In this document: positions 44,756 through 53,223 of the stretch, piece after piece
How the letters are laid out: the number at the start of each line of letters is the position of its first letter
Numbering within the stretch: position 1 is the stretch's first letter
DNA from: CAWBYL01 sp963793025
GTDB taxonomy: Bacteria; Actinomycetota; Acidimicrobiia; Acidimicrobiales; Acidimicrobilacustridaceae
Direction: 5' to 3'
NCBI GenBank assembly: GCA_963793025.1
Contig: CAWBYL010000006.1
Coordinates: 930,001 to 994,000, forward strand
DNA: 64,000 nucleotides
Program-made: the position numbers and the translations under genes
The notes under the pieces: generated by a model
Databases searched by the model: none
The model's input: the letters and a program-made list of their open reading frames with translations, nothing else
What the model was told of the DNA's origin: nothing

Positions 44756-45136
44756 TCAGGCGCTCAGCGAGTCGAGCGCGGCCGTGAGCTGGGCTGCCGC
44801 AGCACCGGCCAGATCGGTGAGGCGCGGATCGGATATGAGGTCGCGGGGATCGACGACGCTGATGCGGGTCCCGCCGCTCCCGTCGGGTTCGAGCACGACG
44901 TTGCACGGCAGGACCAGCGCAGCGGACGGATCCAACGTGAGCGCCTCGTGCGCGAAGGTCGGGTTGCAGGCGCCGAGGATCTTCAGCGCCGGGCGGTCGA
45001 CGCCGAGCTTGGCCTTGATGGTGGCGGCGATGTCGATCTCGGTGAGGACGCCGAAGCCCTGTTCGGCAAGGGCACCTCGCACAGCGGTCTCGGCCTGGTC
45101 CGATGGGAGGTCGACGGTGGTCTCGATGGCATGCAT
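44756..45136 (-). CDS. DUF302 domain protein
   Basis: A 126-residue protein. The DUF302 pattern is visible: ALAEQGFGVLTEIDIAATIKAKLG (about residues 22-45), LKILGACNPTFAHEAL with a conserved Cys, and LPCNVVLEP with a second Cys, followed by a C-terminal helix. The ATG at 45136 is the first good start. The family is linked to sulphur and metal stress operons; its activity is unknown. Confidence 0.88.
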   Translation of the reverse strand: MHAIETTVDLPSDQAETAVRGALAEQGFGVLTEIDIAATIKAKLGVDRPALKILGACNPTFAHEALTLDPSAALVLPCNVVLEPDGSGGTRISVVDPRDLISDPRLTDLAGAAAAQLTAALDSLSA

Positions 45137-45171
45137 GGCGTCGCTTTCGATGGGGTTCGGAGGTGGGAGGC

Positions 45172-45413
45172 TCACTTCGGCGATGTCGGGGTGGGGGCTG
45201 GTTCGTTCGAGGGGCGGCGTCGTGCGTCGGTTCGTCGGTGACGCGGATGGCGCACGCCGTCGCGGTGCCACGGACCCGCTGGACGACCAGGAGAACGGCC
45301 ACGACGGCGGCTGCTGCGATCCACCCCAGGAGATCGTTGCCGGCCACCGACGACACGCCGATGCCGACGAGGAATCCGGGGACCAGGAGGCGGGTCGCCC
45401 GGCAGGTGTCCAC
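45172..45413 (-). CDS. small two-helix membrane protein, 3' end unresolved
   Basis: From a GTG at 45413 the frame encodes DTCRATRLLVPGFLVGIGVS, a short loop and a second helix (LLGWIAAAAVVAVLLVVQRVRG) with Cys near each end, a layout like DUF2892 proteins. The frame has no stop before running into DUF302; another frame gives a stop at 45172. The true end is therefore uncertain, and a base error may be present. Position within the Cys-rich cluster suggests a membrane partner. Confidence 0.5.
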
Positions 45414-45415
45414 GA

Positions 45416-45604
45416 TCAACCCCGTCCGGCCGGTGTCGATCCGACCCGGCGTGGCGTCGAGCCCGATGAGGCCGTCGCTGACTGCTCGCTCGCGCATCGA
45501 CAGCGATCATCGGGGTCGATGTCGCCGAGGACCTGCTCGACGTGGTTGCCGCACCCGGCATAGCTCGGACGGTGGCAGCGTGGGCACTGCACTCGGTTGC
45601 ACAT
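45416..45604 (-). CDS. small Cys-rich zinc-ribbon-like protein
   Basis: A 62-residue protein. Cys and His residues suited to metal or thiol chemistry are C2, C7-x-x-C10, C18, H21, C35 and C37 (MCNRVQCPRCHRPSYAGCGN at the start). The last 20 residues are low-complexity. Similar short proteins are common in actinobacteria, without known function. The ATG at 45604 lies inside a CsoR-like operator, so the mRNA leader must be very short or absent. Confidence 0.65.
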   Translation of the reverse strand: MCNRVQCPRCHRPSYAGCGNHVEQVLGDIDPDDRCRCASEQSATASSGSTPRRVGSTPAGRG

Positions 45605-45618
45605 ACCCCCCAGGGTAT
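45603..45618. promoter_or_regulatory. CsoR-family-like operator
   Basis: ATACCC-CCCA-GGGTAT has perfect 6-base arms and the G/C-run pattern of operators bound by CsoR/CstR/RcnR-type repressors. It overlaps the start codon of the Cys-rich protein gene. No CsoR gene is present in the window. Confidence 0.6.
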
Positions 45619-45712
45619 CGGGTGGAACCGGCATCGGCAACGATCTCCCCGCAGGGATCGCCAGCGAGAGCTGTCTTCTACAGTCGGAGAGGACCATGGG
45701 GGAGACGACGAC

Positions 45713-46960
45713 ATGACGCTCGTACCGGCATCGCTCGACGAGATCGACTACTGGGACCTGGAGATGTTCGTCGCCGGCGATCCTCACGCTGCGTGGACCC
45801 TTCAGCGTCATCAGGCAGGCGTGTGGTGGCACGATCGACCGGGTGGTGAGCCGTTCTGGTCCGTAGCCGGCTATGAGGACGCCAAGGCGGTGCACAGCCA
45901 GCCCCTGGTGTTCAGTTCGCAGGCGAAGGGCATCGTCATGCGGGACCGGGCCATGCTGGCGAACCCTCGGCTGGGCAGCGGCAGGAGCATCAACCCGATG
46001 ATCCACACCGACCCACCACGGCACGCTCCTCTCCGCAAGATCGTCGCCCACAACTTCACGCCGCGGTCGATCGCCGAGCTCGAAGCGCAGATCCGGGCGT
46101 ACGCCGTGGAGTGTTTGGACGAGGCGGCCGAGCGGGGCGAGGTCGACTTCGTCGTCGACATCGCCCATCGCATCCCTGCGGCGATCGCCCTTTCGCTGAT
46201 GGGCGTTCCCCGTGACGCGTGGGATCGTCTGGCCGAGCTCGAGCACCGCACGGTGACGATCACCGATCCGGAGTTCTCCGACGGGGCGGATCCCTACCAG
46301 GCCGCCGATGCGGCCAGCATGGAGCTGGGCATGTACTTCGTCGAGCTGCTCACGGCCCGATCCGGTGAGCTCGGCGACGATCTGCTCAGCCAGTTCATGC
46401 GGGGCCGCATCGACGGGGAGTCCCTGCCGCTGGCACAGGTGGTGGCCGAGGCGGGACTGTTGCTCGCCGGTGGTCTCGACACCACGCGCGCCGCAGCGTC
46501 CGCGGGGGCGATGTTGCCGCTCATGGAACACCCCGACCAGATGGCGCTGCTTCGTGATGATCCCGGTCTGCTCCCCGTCGCCGTCGAGGAGTTCGTGCGC
46601 TGGTCGAGCCCGATCACCTCGGAGGCACGAACCGTGATCGCGGACACGGTGCTTGGCGGCCAGGATCTGCGAGAAGGAGAGCGAGTCGTGGTCTGGTCCC
46701 CATCGTGCAACCGAGACGAGACGATGTTCGACGACCCCTTCCGCTACGACGTGCGACGCCAGCCGAACCGGCATCTGGCCTTTGCTCACGGGGAGCACTT
46801 CTGTCTCGGCGCACATTTGGCCCGGTTGACCCTCAAGGTCGAGTTCGAGGAGCTGTTCGCCCGCTTCTCTTCGGTCGAGCAGATCGGTGACGCGGTACGG
46901 GTCCGTTCGAACTTCGTCGGCGGCCTGAAGCACCTTCCGGTGCGCCTCACCCCCCGCTGA
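45713..46960 (+). CDS. cytochrome P450
   Basis: A 415-residue bacterial P450. I-helix LLLAGGLDTTRAAAS (about residues 252-266), E-x-x-R in EEFVRWSSP, and haem loop FAHGEHFCLGAHLAR with the proximal Cys about 363 are present. The segment SINPMIHTDPPRHAPLR is typical of soluble class I P450s. It is unrelated in detail to the P450 at 25.5 kb. The ATG at 45713 has a GGGGGAG ribosome site. It stands alone, divergent from the Cys-rich cluster. Substrate unknown. Confidence 0.93.
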   Translation: MTLVPASLDEIDYWDLEMFVAGDPHAAWTLQRHQAGVWWHDRPGGEPFWSVAGYEDAKAVHSQPLVFSSQAKGIVMRDRAMLANPRLGSGRSINPMIHTDPPRHAPLRKIVAHNFTPRSIAELEAQIRAYAVECLDEAAERGEVDFVVDIAHRIPAAIALSLMGVPRDAWDRLAELEHRTVTITDPEFSDGADPYQAADAASMELGMYFVELLTARSGELGDDLLSQFMRGRIDGESLPLAQVVAEAGLLLAGGLDTTRAAASAGAMLPLMEHPDQMALLRDDPGLLPVAVEEFVRWSSPITSEARTVIADTVLGGQDLREGERVVVWSPSCNRDETMFDDPFRYDVRRQPNRHLAFAHGEHFCLGAHLARLTLKVEFEELFARFSSVEQIGDAVRVRSNFVGGLKHLPVRLTPR

Positions 46961-47002
46961 GGGTCGAGCGTCGATGACCGGCGAGGCTCGGTCGCTCCGA
47001 CT

Positions 47003-50000
47003 TCACCGACGCATGTCTGCGCTTCGACGCGCCCGTTCCGACCAGCACGTCGGCGGCCGTCGGTCCAGTCGTCCGTGGCGGTGGGCGGTGATGGTCACCG
47101 CCTGCTCGTGGCTCCACCGCAGCAGCTCTATCCGCCCCTCGGCCACGGGGGAGCGGTCGTCGAGGTGGACCCACACGTCGGCCGCCAGACCCCAGAGTGC
47201 GTCGGGCACCGTTCCGAGGACGCGCAGCCGCTCGACGGGCTCGGCCGCCAGGCGCCGGGCCAGCGCGTCGACGGGCTCGTCGGCCCGACTCACGAGCACC
47301 GTGACGCCAGCCGTGGCCGCCGCCAGCAAGCACAGCTCGACGTCATCGGGATCGGCGTCGCCTTCGATCCGCAGCAGGACCGATGCGAGGGCGACGCTGC
47401 GCAGCTCGTTGCGCTCGGCCAGGAGCCCGCTCGGATCGCTCGGCCGGGTCAGCGTCGCCCACGCCCCGGGGTAGCTGTTCCGGGCCCGGGCGACACGGGA
47501 GCGGGCTGAAGCGGAGCCGTGCCCGACTCGCCCGTCCTCCTCGACCTCGTGGGGGTCGGACCAGTCGCAGAGGCTGGCCACGTAGGCCGGGCCACCGGCC
47601 TTCACCGCCGGCCCGACCGACGAGCGCTTCCAGCCGCCGAAGGGCTGACGACCGACGATGGCGCCGGTGATCGTGCGGTTGACGTAGGCGTTGCCGACCT
47701 CGACGCCGTCGAGCCATCGGGCGATCTCGTGGGGATCGAGGCTGTGGATGCCGCCGGTGAGCCCGAACTCGGTGGCGTTCTGGAGCTCGACAGCGTGATC
47801 GAGGTCGCGAGCGGCCATCACGCCGAGCACCGGTCCGAAGCACTCGGTGCGGTGGAACGACGAGCCGGGGCGCACGCCCACCTTCACGCCGGGGGACCAG
47901 AGCAGGCCGGTGTCGTCGCGCCGCTCGGGACGAACCAGCCACGTCTCACCGGGGTCGAGGTGCTCGAGGGCGTGGCGCAGCGGCCCCTCCGGTGGACGGA
48001 TGAGAGGACCGACGTCGGTGGCCAGATCATGAGCCGAGCCGACTCGGAGCGTGCGGGTGGCGTCACCCAGCTTGGCCAGGAAGGCTCCGTCCTCGAGGAC
48101 CGACTGCTCGACGATGGCCAGGCTCGCAGCCGAGCACTTCTGGCCGGCGTGCCCGAAGGCCGAGCGGACCACGTCGGCCGCCGCCAGGTCGAGGTCGGCC
48201 GTCGCCGTCACCACGATGGCGTTCTTACCCGAGGTCTCGGCGTGCAGGCGCAGCTCCGGTTGCCACGACACGAAGAGCTGAGCGGTGGTCAGGGCCCCGG
48301 TGAGGATCACCGCGCCGACCCTGTCGTGGGTGATGAGCGCCTGGCCGACCTCGTCGTCGGGGCACGGGAGGAACAACACCACGTCGCGGGGCACACCGGC
48401 CTCCCACAGGCACGTGGCCAGGAACCACGCGGTGGCGACCGTCTCCGGCGCGGGCTTGAGGATCGCCGTGTTGCCGGCAGCGAGGGCGGCGAGCACGCCG
48501 CCCGCGGGGATGGCGAGAGGGAAGTTCCACGGCGGGGCGACGACGACCGGGCCGACTGGCCGATGCGCCGCGTCGAGGTCGTCGAGCGCATCGGCGTCGC
48601 GGGCGTACCGGCGGGCCATGTCGATCGCCTCGGAGACCTCGACGTCGGCCTCGGCCACCACCTTCCCGGCGTCGCTGACCATGGTCATGACGGCCGTTCC
48701 TCGCCGCTCGGCCAGGATCTCGGCGAACCGCTCGAGCACGGCGGCCCGCTCGCGCCCGGAACGGGCCGACCAGTCGAGCTGGGCGGCCGCCGCGGTGACG
48801 ACGGCTCGGTCGACGAGGGCCCGGTCCGCCAGCGCGTAACGATACGAGTCCGTCTCCGGCGCGGAGGGATCGAGCCCGACGCCGGTCGCCGGTCCCGGCC
48901 AGGTGGTGTCCTCGGCGATCACGATGGGGATCTCGGACGGGATCACGGCCCCGTCCCGATGGCGGAGCTCGGCCAACCACGCTCGGTTGGGGGCGAGGGA
49001 CCAGTCGGTGTCGGGCTCGTTGGCGAAGGGGTCCTCGATCGAGAACCGCCGCCGTTCGGAGGCTCGGTCCTGTCGGCGCCGAGGTGTGCGGTCGACGAGG
49101 TGCCGGTCGGCCACGGCGTCGAGGAACCGGTCGCGCTGATCGGCGAACTCGGCTGTCCCGGGTCGGATCGAGAGCTGGTCGCGCAGGAAGTTGCCGGGGC
49201 TGGTGTTCTCGTCCAGCCGGCGCACGAGGTAGGCGATGGCGGCGTCGAAGCTCGCCCGTCGCACCACGGGGGCGTAGAGGGTGAGTCGCCCCACCCGTGC
49301 GAGGACGGCCGTCGACTCACCCGGGGCCATGCCCTCGAGCATCTCGATGTCGAGGCGGTCCTCGGTGGCCATCCGGCGGGCCCGCACGATGCCCCACGCC
49401 ACGTCGAAGGTGTTGTGCGACGCCAGCCCGACACGGGGCCCGTCCTCCAGAGCGGGATCGAGCGCCCGGTCGATCAGCCGCTTGTACGACGCGTCGACGT
49501 CGGCCTTGGTCGGGTACGGCGCGGCGGGCCAGCCGTGCAGCTCGGCGTCCACCCGCTCCATCGCCAGGTTCGCGCCCTTGACGATGCGAACCTTCACAGC
49601 GCCTCCACCCCGTCGCCGCCGCTCACCCGTCCAGCGGGCGATGTCGTCGAAGGCGGCGTGCGAGTCGGGGAGGTAGGCCTGGAGCACGATGCCGACATCG
49701 GCGTCGTCCAGCTCGGGTAGGCCCAGGATGCGCTCGAAGGCGGCGAGGGTGAGGGCCAGGTCCCGGTACTCCTCCATGTCGAGGTTGACGAACACACGCG
49801 GTTCGGCCCGAAGGGCCTGGCGGTACAGGGGCAGCAGGGCCTCGACGACGCGGTCGACCGTGTCGTCGAAGGCCAGCGAGGAGAGCTGGGCGCTCACCGC
49901 GGAGATCTTGACGGACACGTAGTCGACATCAGGTCGGCCGATCCGCGCCAGCAGGTCATCGCGTCGGCGGTCGGCCTCGTCGTCGCCGAGGATCGCCTCG

Positions 50001-50521
50001 CCGAGGAGGTTGACGTTCAGCCGGAAGCCCTCGGCCCGGCGCTGGGCCACGTGGCGGGTGAAGGCAGGATCCTCGGCGTCGAGCACGATGGACGCGCTCT
50101 CGCGCCGTAGCCGCCACCGCAGCCCGGCGGCGACGATTCGAGGCGCGGTCGGGCCCACCAGCGCAGCGCCTCGCAGCAGCACCCGGTCGACGGGACCCAG
50201 GAAGCGGGGTGCGCCCCTGTCGGCGAGCAGCGAGCGCAACCGCTCGACGGCACGGGCCGGATCGGCGATGCGAGCCACCTCGTCGGTGAGGGCCATGGAG
50301 AAGGCCATGCTGGCCGGGTCGTCGACGAGGCGAGCCAGGCGCCGGGCCCGCCGTCGCGCCGACGGCCGCTCGGCCTGGTGCGCGGCCTCGATGAGCTCGA
50401 TGGCCAGCGCCACCGCGGCGTCGGCATCCTGCTCGTCGGCCGGGGCGGCAACGGGCCCCGCGGGCTCTGGCCTCGGCTCGGGCTCGTGGTCCCCTCGGTG
50501 CGGCATCGGAAGTGGGGTCAT
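47003..50521 (-). CDS. putA: bifunctional proline dehydrogenase / P5C dehydrogenase PutA
   Basis: A 1172-residue PutA. The proline dehydrogenase barrel spans about residues 100-480 (VSVKISAVSAQLSS, FVNLDMEEYRDL, KGANLAMERV and the C-terminal YLVRRLDENTSPGNFLRDQ). The aldehyde dehydrogenase part runs from about 560 to 1010, with NTAILKPAPETVA and the catalytic Cys in HAGQKCSAAS. An extra C-terminal ALDH-like tail follows. The protein oxidises proline with FAD and then glutamate semialdehyde to glutamate with NAD. It lacks the ribbon-helix-helix DNA-binding domain. Its start overlaps the rocD stop (ATGA). Confidence 0.95.
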   Translation of the reverse strand: MTPLPMPHRGDHEPEPRPEPAGPVAAPADEQDADAAVALAIELIEAAHQAERPSARRRARRLARLVDDPASMAFSMALTDEVARIADPARAVERLRSLLADRGAPRFLGPVDRVLLRGAALVGPTAPRIVAAGLRWRLRRESASIVLDAEDPAFTRHVAQRRAEGFRLNVNLLGEAILGDDEADRRRDDLLARIGRPDVDYVSVKISAVSAQLSSLAFDDTVDRVVEALLPLYRQALRAEPRVFVNLDMEEYRDLALTLAAFERILGLPELDDADVGIVLQAYLPDSHAAFDDIARWTGERRRRGGGAVKVRIVKGANLAMERVDAELHGWPAAPYPTKADVDASYKRLIDRALDPALEDGPRVGLASHNTFDVAWGIVRARRMATEDRLDIEMLEGMAPGESTAVLARVGRLTLYAPVVRRASFDAAIAYLVRRLDENTSPGNFLRDQLSIRPGTAEFADQRDRFLDAVADRHLVDRTPRRRQDRASERRRFSIEDPFANEPDTDWSLAPNRAWLAELRHRDGAVIPSEIPIVIAEDTTWPGPATGVGLDPSAPETDSYRYALADRALVDRAVVTAAAAQLDWSARSGRERAAVLERFAEILAERRGTAVMTMVSDAGKVVAEADVEVSEAIDMARRYARDADALDDLDAAHRPVGPVVVAPPWNFPLAIPAGGVLAALAAGNTAILKPAPETVATAWFLATCLWEAGVPRDVVLFLPCPDDEVGQALITHDRVGAVILTGALTTAQLFVSWQPELRLHAETSGKNAIVVTATADLDLAAADVVRSAFGHAGQKCSAASLAIVEQSVLEDGAFLAKLGDATRTLRVGSAHDLATDVGPLIRPPEGPLRHALEHLDPGETWLVRPERRDDTGLLWSPGVKVGVRPGSSFHRTECFGPVLGVMAARDLDHAVELQNATEFGLTGGIHSLDPHEIARWLDGVEVGNAYVNRTITGAIVGRQPFGGWKRSSVGPAVKAGGPAYVASLCDWSDPHEVEEDGRVGHGSASARSRVARARNSYPGAWATLTRPSDPSGLLAERNELRSVALASVLLRIEGDADPDDVELCLLAAATAGVTVLVSRADEPVDALARRLAAEPVERLRVLGTVPDALWGLAADVWVHLDDRSPVAEGRIELLRWSHEQAVTITAHRHGRLDRRPPTCWSERARRSADMRR

Positions 50522-51801
50522 CGATGGATGCTCCCGGCGGAGGCGGCGGCGATCACCTCACCGAGTTGGCCGATGGCCCAGTCGAGGTCGGCGGGGTCAG
50601 TGGTGAGAGGTGGCGCTACGCGCAACGTGTGGGTGTGCGTGTCCTTGACCAGGATGCCGCGCCCGACCAGCGCCTCGCTGATCGCCCGGGCCTTACCGAC
50701 GGAGGGATCCAGGTCGATACCCGCCCAGGCACCGATGGTGCGCACGGCGGTGACCGCGCCGGGGGTGGTGCGCCGCACCTCCTCGAGCCCGACGACCAGG
50801 CGCTCGCCGAGCGCCCGGGCCGAGGTCTGGGGCTCGCCCGAGCGCACGATGGCGACCACCTCCCGGGCGATGGCGCAGGCCAGCGGGTTGCCCCCGAAGG
50901 TCGATCCGTGGGAGCCGGGGTCGAGGGTGCCCACGACCTCGGCGGTGCCGATCACCGCCGAGATGGGCACGATGCCCCCACCGAGCGCCTTGCCGAGCAG
51001 CACCAGGTCGGGCCGAACGTCCTCGTGGTCGCAGGCCAGGGTCTCACCGGTGCGTCCGAGCCCGGACTGGATCTCGTCGGCGATGAGCAGCACGCCCTCG
51101 CGGTCGCACAGGTCCCGCACCGCTCGCAGGTAGCCCGCCGGCGGGACCACCACCCCGGCCTCGCCCTGCACCGGTTCGAGCAGGACTGCGGCCGTGGTCT
51201 CGTCGATGGCGGCGGCGATGGCGCCCAGGTCGCCGAACGGGACCGAGCGGAAGCCGGGTGTGAACGGTCCGAAGCCCCGTCGGGCGTCGGGGTCGGTCGA
51301 GAAGCCGACGATCGTGGTGGTGCGGCCGTGGAAGCAGCCGCCCATGGTGATGATCGTGGCTCGGTCGGCCGGTACCCCCTTGCGGTCGTAGGCCCACCGT
51401 CGGGCAACCTTGATGGCGCTCTCCACCGCTTCGGCCCCGGTGTTCATCGGGATCACCTGGTCGAGCCCGACGAGGTCGGCGAGCTCGGCGCACAGCGGCC
51501 CGAGCTGGTCGTTGCGGAACGCCCGGCTGGTGAGGGTCAGCCGATCGAGCTGGGCGTGGGCGACGGCGGTCAGGCGCGGGTTGGCGTGGCCGAAGTTCAC
51601 CGCCGAGTAGGCGGCGAGGAGGTCGAGGTACCGCCGTCCGTCGACGTCGGTCACCCAGGAGCCCTCACCGGAGACGAGCGTGACCGGCAGGGGGTGGTAC
51701 GAGTGGGCGGCGTAGCGGTCCTCGAGGGCAGCAGGGTCAGCGTCGCCGGAACCAGGAGGTTCGGAACCGTTGGACTCGGGCCGTACGTCGATCGTGGTCA
51801 T
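50518..51801 (-). CDS. rocD: ornithine aminotransferase RocD
   Basis: A 427-residue class III aminotransferase. Segments GAEAVESAIKVARRWAY, FHGRTTTIVGFSTDP, LLIADEIQSGLGRTG and the PLP-lysine loop LLGKALGGG (about residues 275-283) match ornithine-oxo-acid transaminases, including HGSTFGGNPLA. It converts ornithine to glutamate-5-semialdehyde. Both ends overlap neighbours by four bases (ATGA). Placed between an arginine-fold hydrolase and PutA it forms an ornithine-to-glutamate route. Confidence 0.95.
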   Translation of the reverse strand: MTTIDVRPESNGSEPPGSGDADPAALEDRYAAHSYHPLPVTLVSGEGSWVTDVDGRRYLDLLAAYSAVNFGHANPRLTAVAHAQLDRLTLTSRAFRNDQLGPLCAELADLVGLDQVIPMNTGAEAVESAIKVARRWAYDRKGVPADRATIITMGGCFHGRTTTIVGFSTDPDARRGFGPFTPGFRSVPFGDLGAIAAAIDETTAAVLLEPVQGEAGVVVPPAGYLRAVRDLCDREGVLLIADEIQSGLGRTGETLACDHEDVRPDLVLLGKALGGGIVPISAVIGTAEVVGTLDPGSHGSTFGGNPLACAIAREVVAIVRSGEPQTSARALGERLVVGLEEVRRTTPGAVTAVRTIGAWAGIDLDPSVGKARAISEALVGRGILVKDTHTHTLRVAPPLTTDPADLDWAIGQLGEVIAAASAGSIHR

Positions 51802-52655
51802 GACCGCACCTCCAGGGTGGCGCACTTGGCCGAGCCTCCGGCCTTCTGGAGCTCGGACGTGTCGAGGAGGATCGGGTCGAAGCCCCGTTCCTCCAGCTGG
51901 TCGGCCAGACCGACGGCGCCGGCGGAGAGCACCACGTGGCGACCGTCCGAGCAGGCGTTGAGCCCGAAGGCGAGAGCGTCGGCGGTCGAGGTGATCACCG
52001 CGTCACCGAAGCGCTCGGCCAGCACCCGGCGGCTCGCGGGCGAGAAGGCGGGCGGGTGGTAGGCGATGGTGCCTTCGTCGTCGAGCACGGCCAGGGCGGT
52101 GTCGAGGTGGTACCAGCGCGGATCGACCAGCTCCAACGCCAGGACCTCGCGGCCGCTGAAGTCGCGGACCTCGTCGTGGGCGGCTGGTTCGGTGCGGAAA
52201 CCCCACCCGGCCAGCAACAGGTTCCCCGCGAGGAGGAGGTCGCCCTCGCCCTCGTTCCAGCGCGTCGCCCGCACGACCTCGAACCCCCGTGCGGCGAACC
52301 AGGTGGCGAACACGTCCTCCTCGGCCGTGCGTTCGTGGTGGCGGAACCGGCTGATCAGGACCCGGCCGTCCAGCACCAGGCCGGCGTTGGCGCAGAACAC
52401 GAGATCCGGTAGGCCGTCGACCGGCTCGACGATCTCGACGCGGTGGCCGAGACGCTCGTACGTCGCCCGGAGAGCCTCCCACTGGTGTTGGGCGAGGTGG
52501 CGGTCGACCGGTGTCGATCGGTGCATCCACGGGTTGATCTCGTAGTCGACGCCGAAGTGGCGCGGCGGGCACATGAGGAAGGTGCGGGGCCGTGATCGGC
52601 GATCAGCGGGGTTGGCGTCGGAGAGGGCGGACGGGCTCGGGGCGACCAGGGTCAT
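51798..52655 (-). CDS. amidinotransferase-fold hydrolase, candidate arginine dihydrolase
   Basis: A 285-residue pentein. Catalytic Cys278 (SAKCAT), H183 (WYHLDTAL) and E135/D139 (NEGEGD) are present, as is the N-terminal FLMCPPRHFGVDYEINPWM. The acidic position of arginine deiminase/DDAH (F-x-x-D) is Asn here (FCAN, N90), as I recall for the ArgZ/AgrE arginine dihydrolases, which make ornithine and ammonia directly. A DDAH-like annotation is the alternative. The context with rocD and putA fits ornithine as product. Mycobacteria have a similar rocD-amidinotransferase-Lrp arrangement, as I recall. Confidence 0.85.
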   Translation of the reverse strand: MTLVAPSPSALSDANPADRRSRPRTFLMCPPRHFGVDYEINPWMHRSTPVDRHLAQHQWEALRATYERLGHRVEIVEPVDGLPDLVFCANAGLVLDGRVLISRFRHHERTAEEDVFATWFAARGFEVVRATRWNEGEGDLLLAGNLLLAGWGFRTEPAAHDEVRDFSGREVLALELVDPRWYHLDTALAVLDDEGTIAYHPPAFSPASRRVLAERFGDAVITSTADALAFGLNACSDGRHVVLSAGAVGLADQLEERGFDPILLDTSELQKAGGSAKCATLEVRS

Positions 52656-52720
52656 GACTGAACGCTCGCGTGGGTTGACCAGCGAGACAATGCACAGACA
52701 CTGCGAATAGGGTTCGAATC

Positions 52721-53161
52721 GTGCTTAGAGACGAGATCGACCGACAGATCGTTGCGCTTCTCGTGATCGACGGTCGGGCCACGTATCACGCCATCGGCGA
52801 GGCGGTCGGCCTGTCCGCCCCCGCAGCCAAGCGTCGGGTCGACCGGCTGGTCGACGAAGGCACGATCACCGGCTTCACCGCCCTCGTCGACCCGGCGGCC
52901 GAAGGCTCTCCGCTCGAGGCCTTCGTCGAGCTGCACTGCCAGGGGGCGATAACTCCCGGTTCGGTCCTCGACATCGTCCGGCCGCACCACCAGGTCATCG
53001 ACGCCTACACGGTCAGCGGCACGGCCGACGCGCTGGTGCATCTGCGCTGCACGGACGTCGCCGAGCTGGAGCGCACCCTCGAGCAGATGCGCACCGACGA
53101 ACGCGTGGCCCGGACCAGCACGATCATCGTCCTCTCGCGCCTGATCACCCGTACGCGCTGA
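52721..53161 (+). CDS. Lrp/AsnC family transcriptional regulator
   Basis: A 146-residue feast/famine regulator. The N-terminal helix-turn-helix is DRQIVALLVIDGRATYHAIGEAVGLSAPAAKRRVDRLVDEG (about residues 5-45) and the C-terminal RAM/ligand domain is LEAFVELHCQG onward. It is divergent from the arginine-ornithine operon over a 65-base gap, so it most likely controls that operon in response to an amino acid such as arginine or ornithine. The start is a GTG at 52721. Confidence 0.93.
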   Translation: MLRDEIDRQIVALLVIDGRATYHAIGEAVGLSAPAAKRRVDRLVDEGTITGFTALVDPAAEGSPLEAFVELHCQGAITPGSVLDIVRPHHQVIDAYTVSGTADALVHLRCTDVAELERTLEQMRTDERVARTSTIIVLSRLITRTR

Positions 53162-53168
53162 GGGGAGA

Positions 53169-53191
53169 CCGGCGCCCACGGTGGTCGCCGG
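53169..53191. terminator. possible hairpin terminator between convergent genes
   Basis: CCGGCG (53169-53174) and CGCCGG (53186-53191) enclose a nested CCAC/GTGG stem, between the Lrp gene end (53161) and the AraC gene end (53224). Confidence 0.35.
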
Positions 53192-53223
53192 GTGCGGACA
53201 CAGCCCGATGGCGTGGCCCTCCT

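Noticed and set aside
44331..45497. 388-residue fused membrane/MerE-like protein
   Set aside because: The central part is a shadow of the DUF302 gene in another frame; treated as separate genes with one uncertain end.
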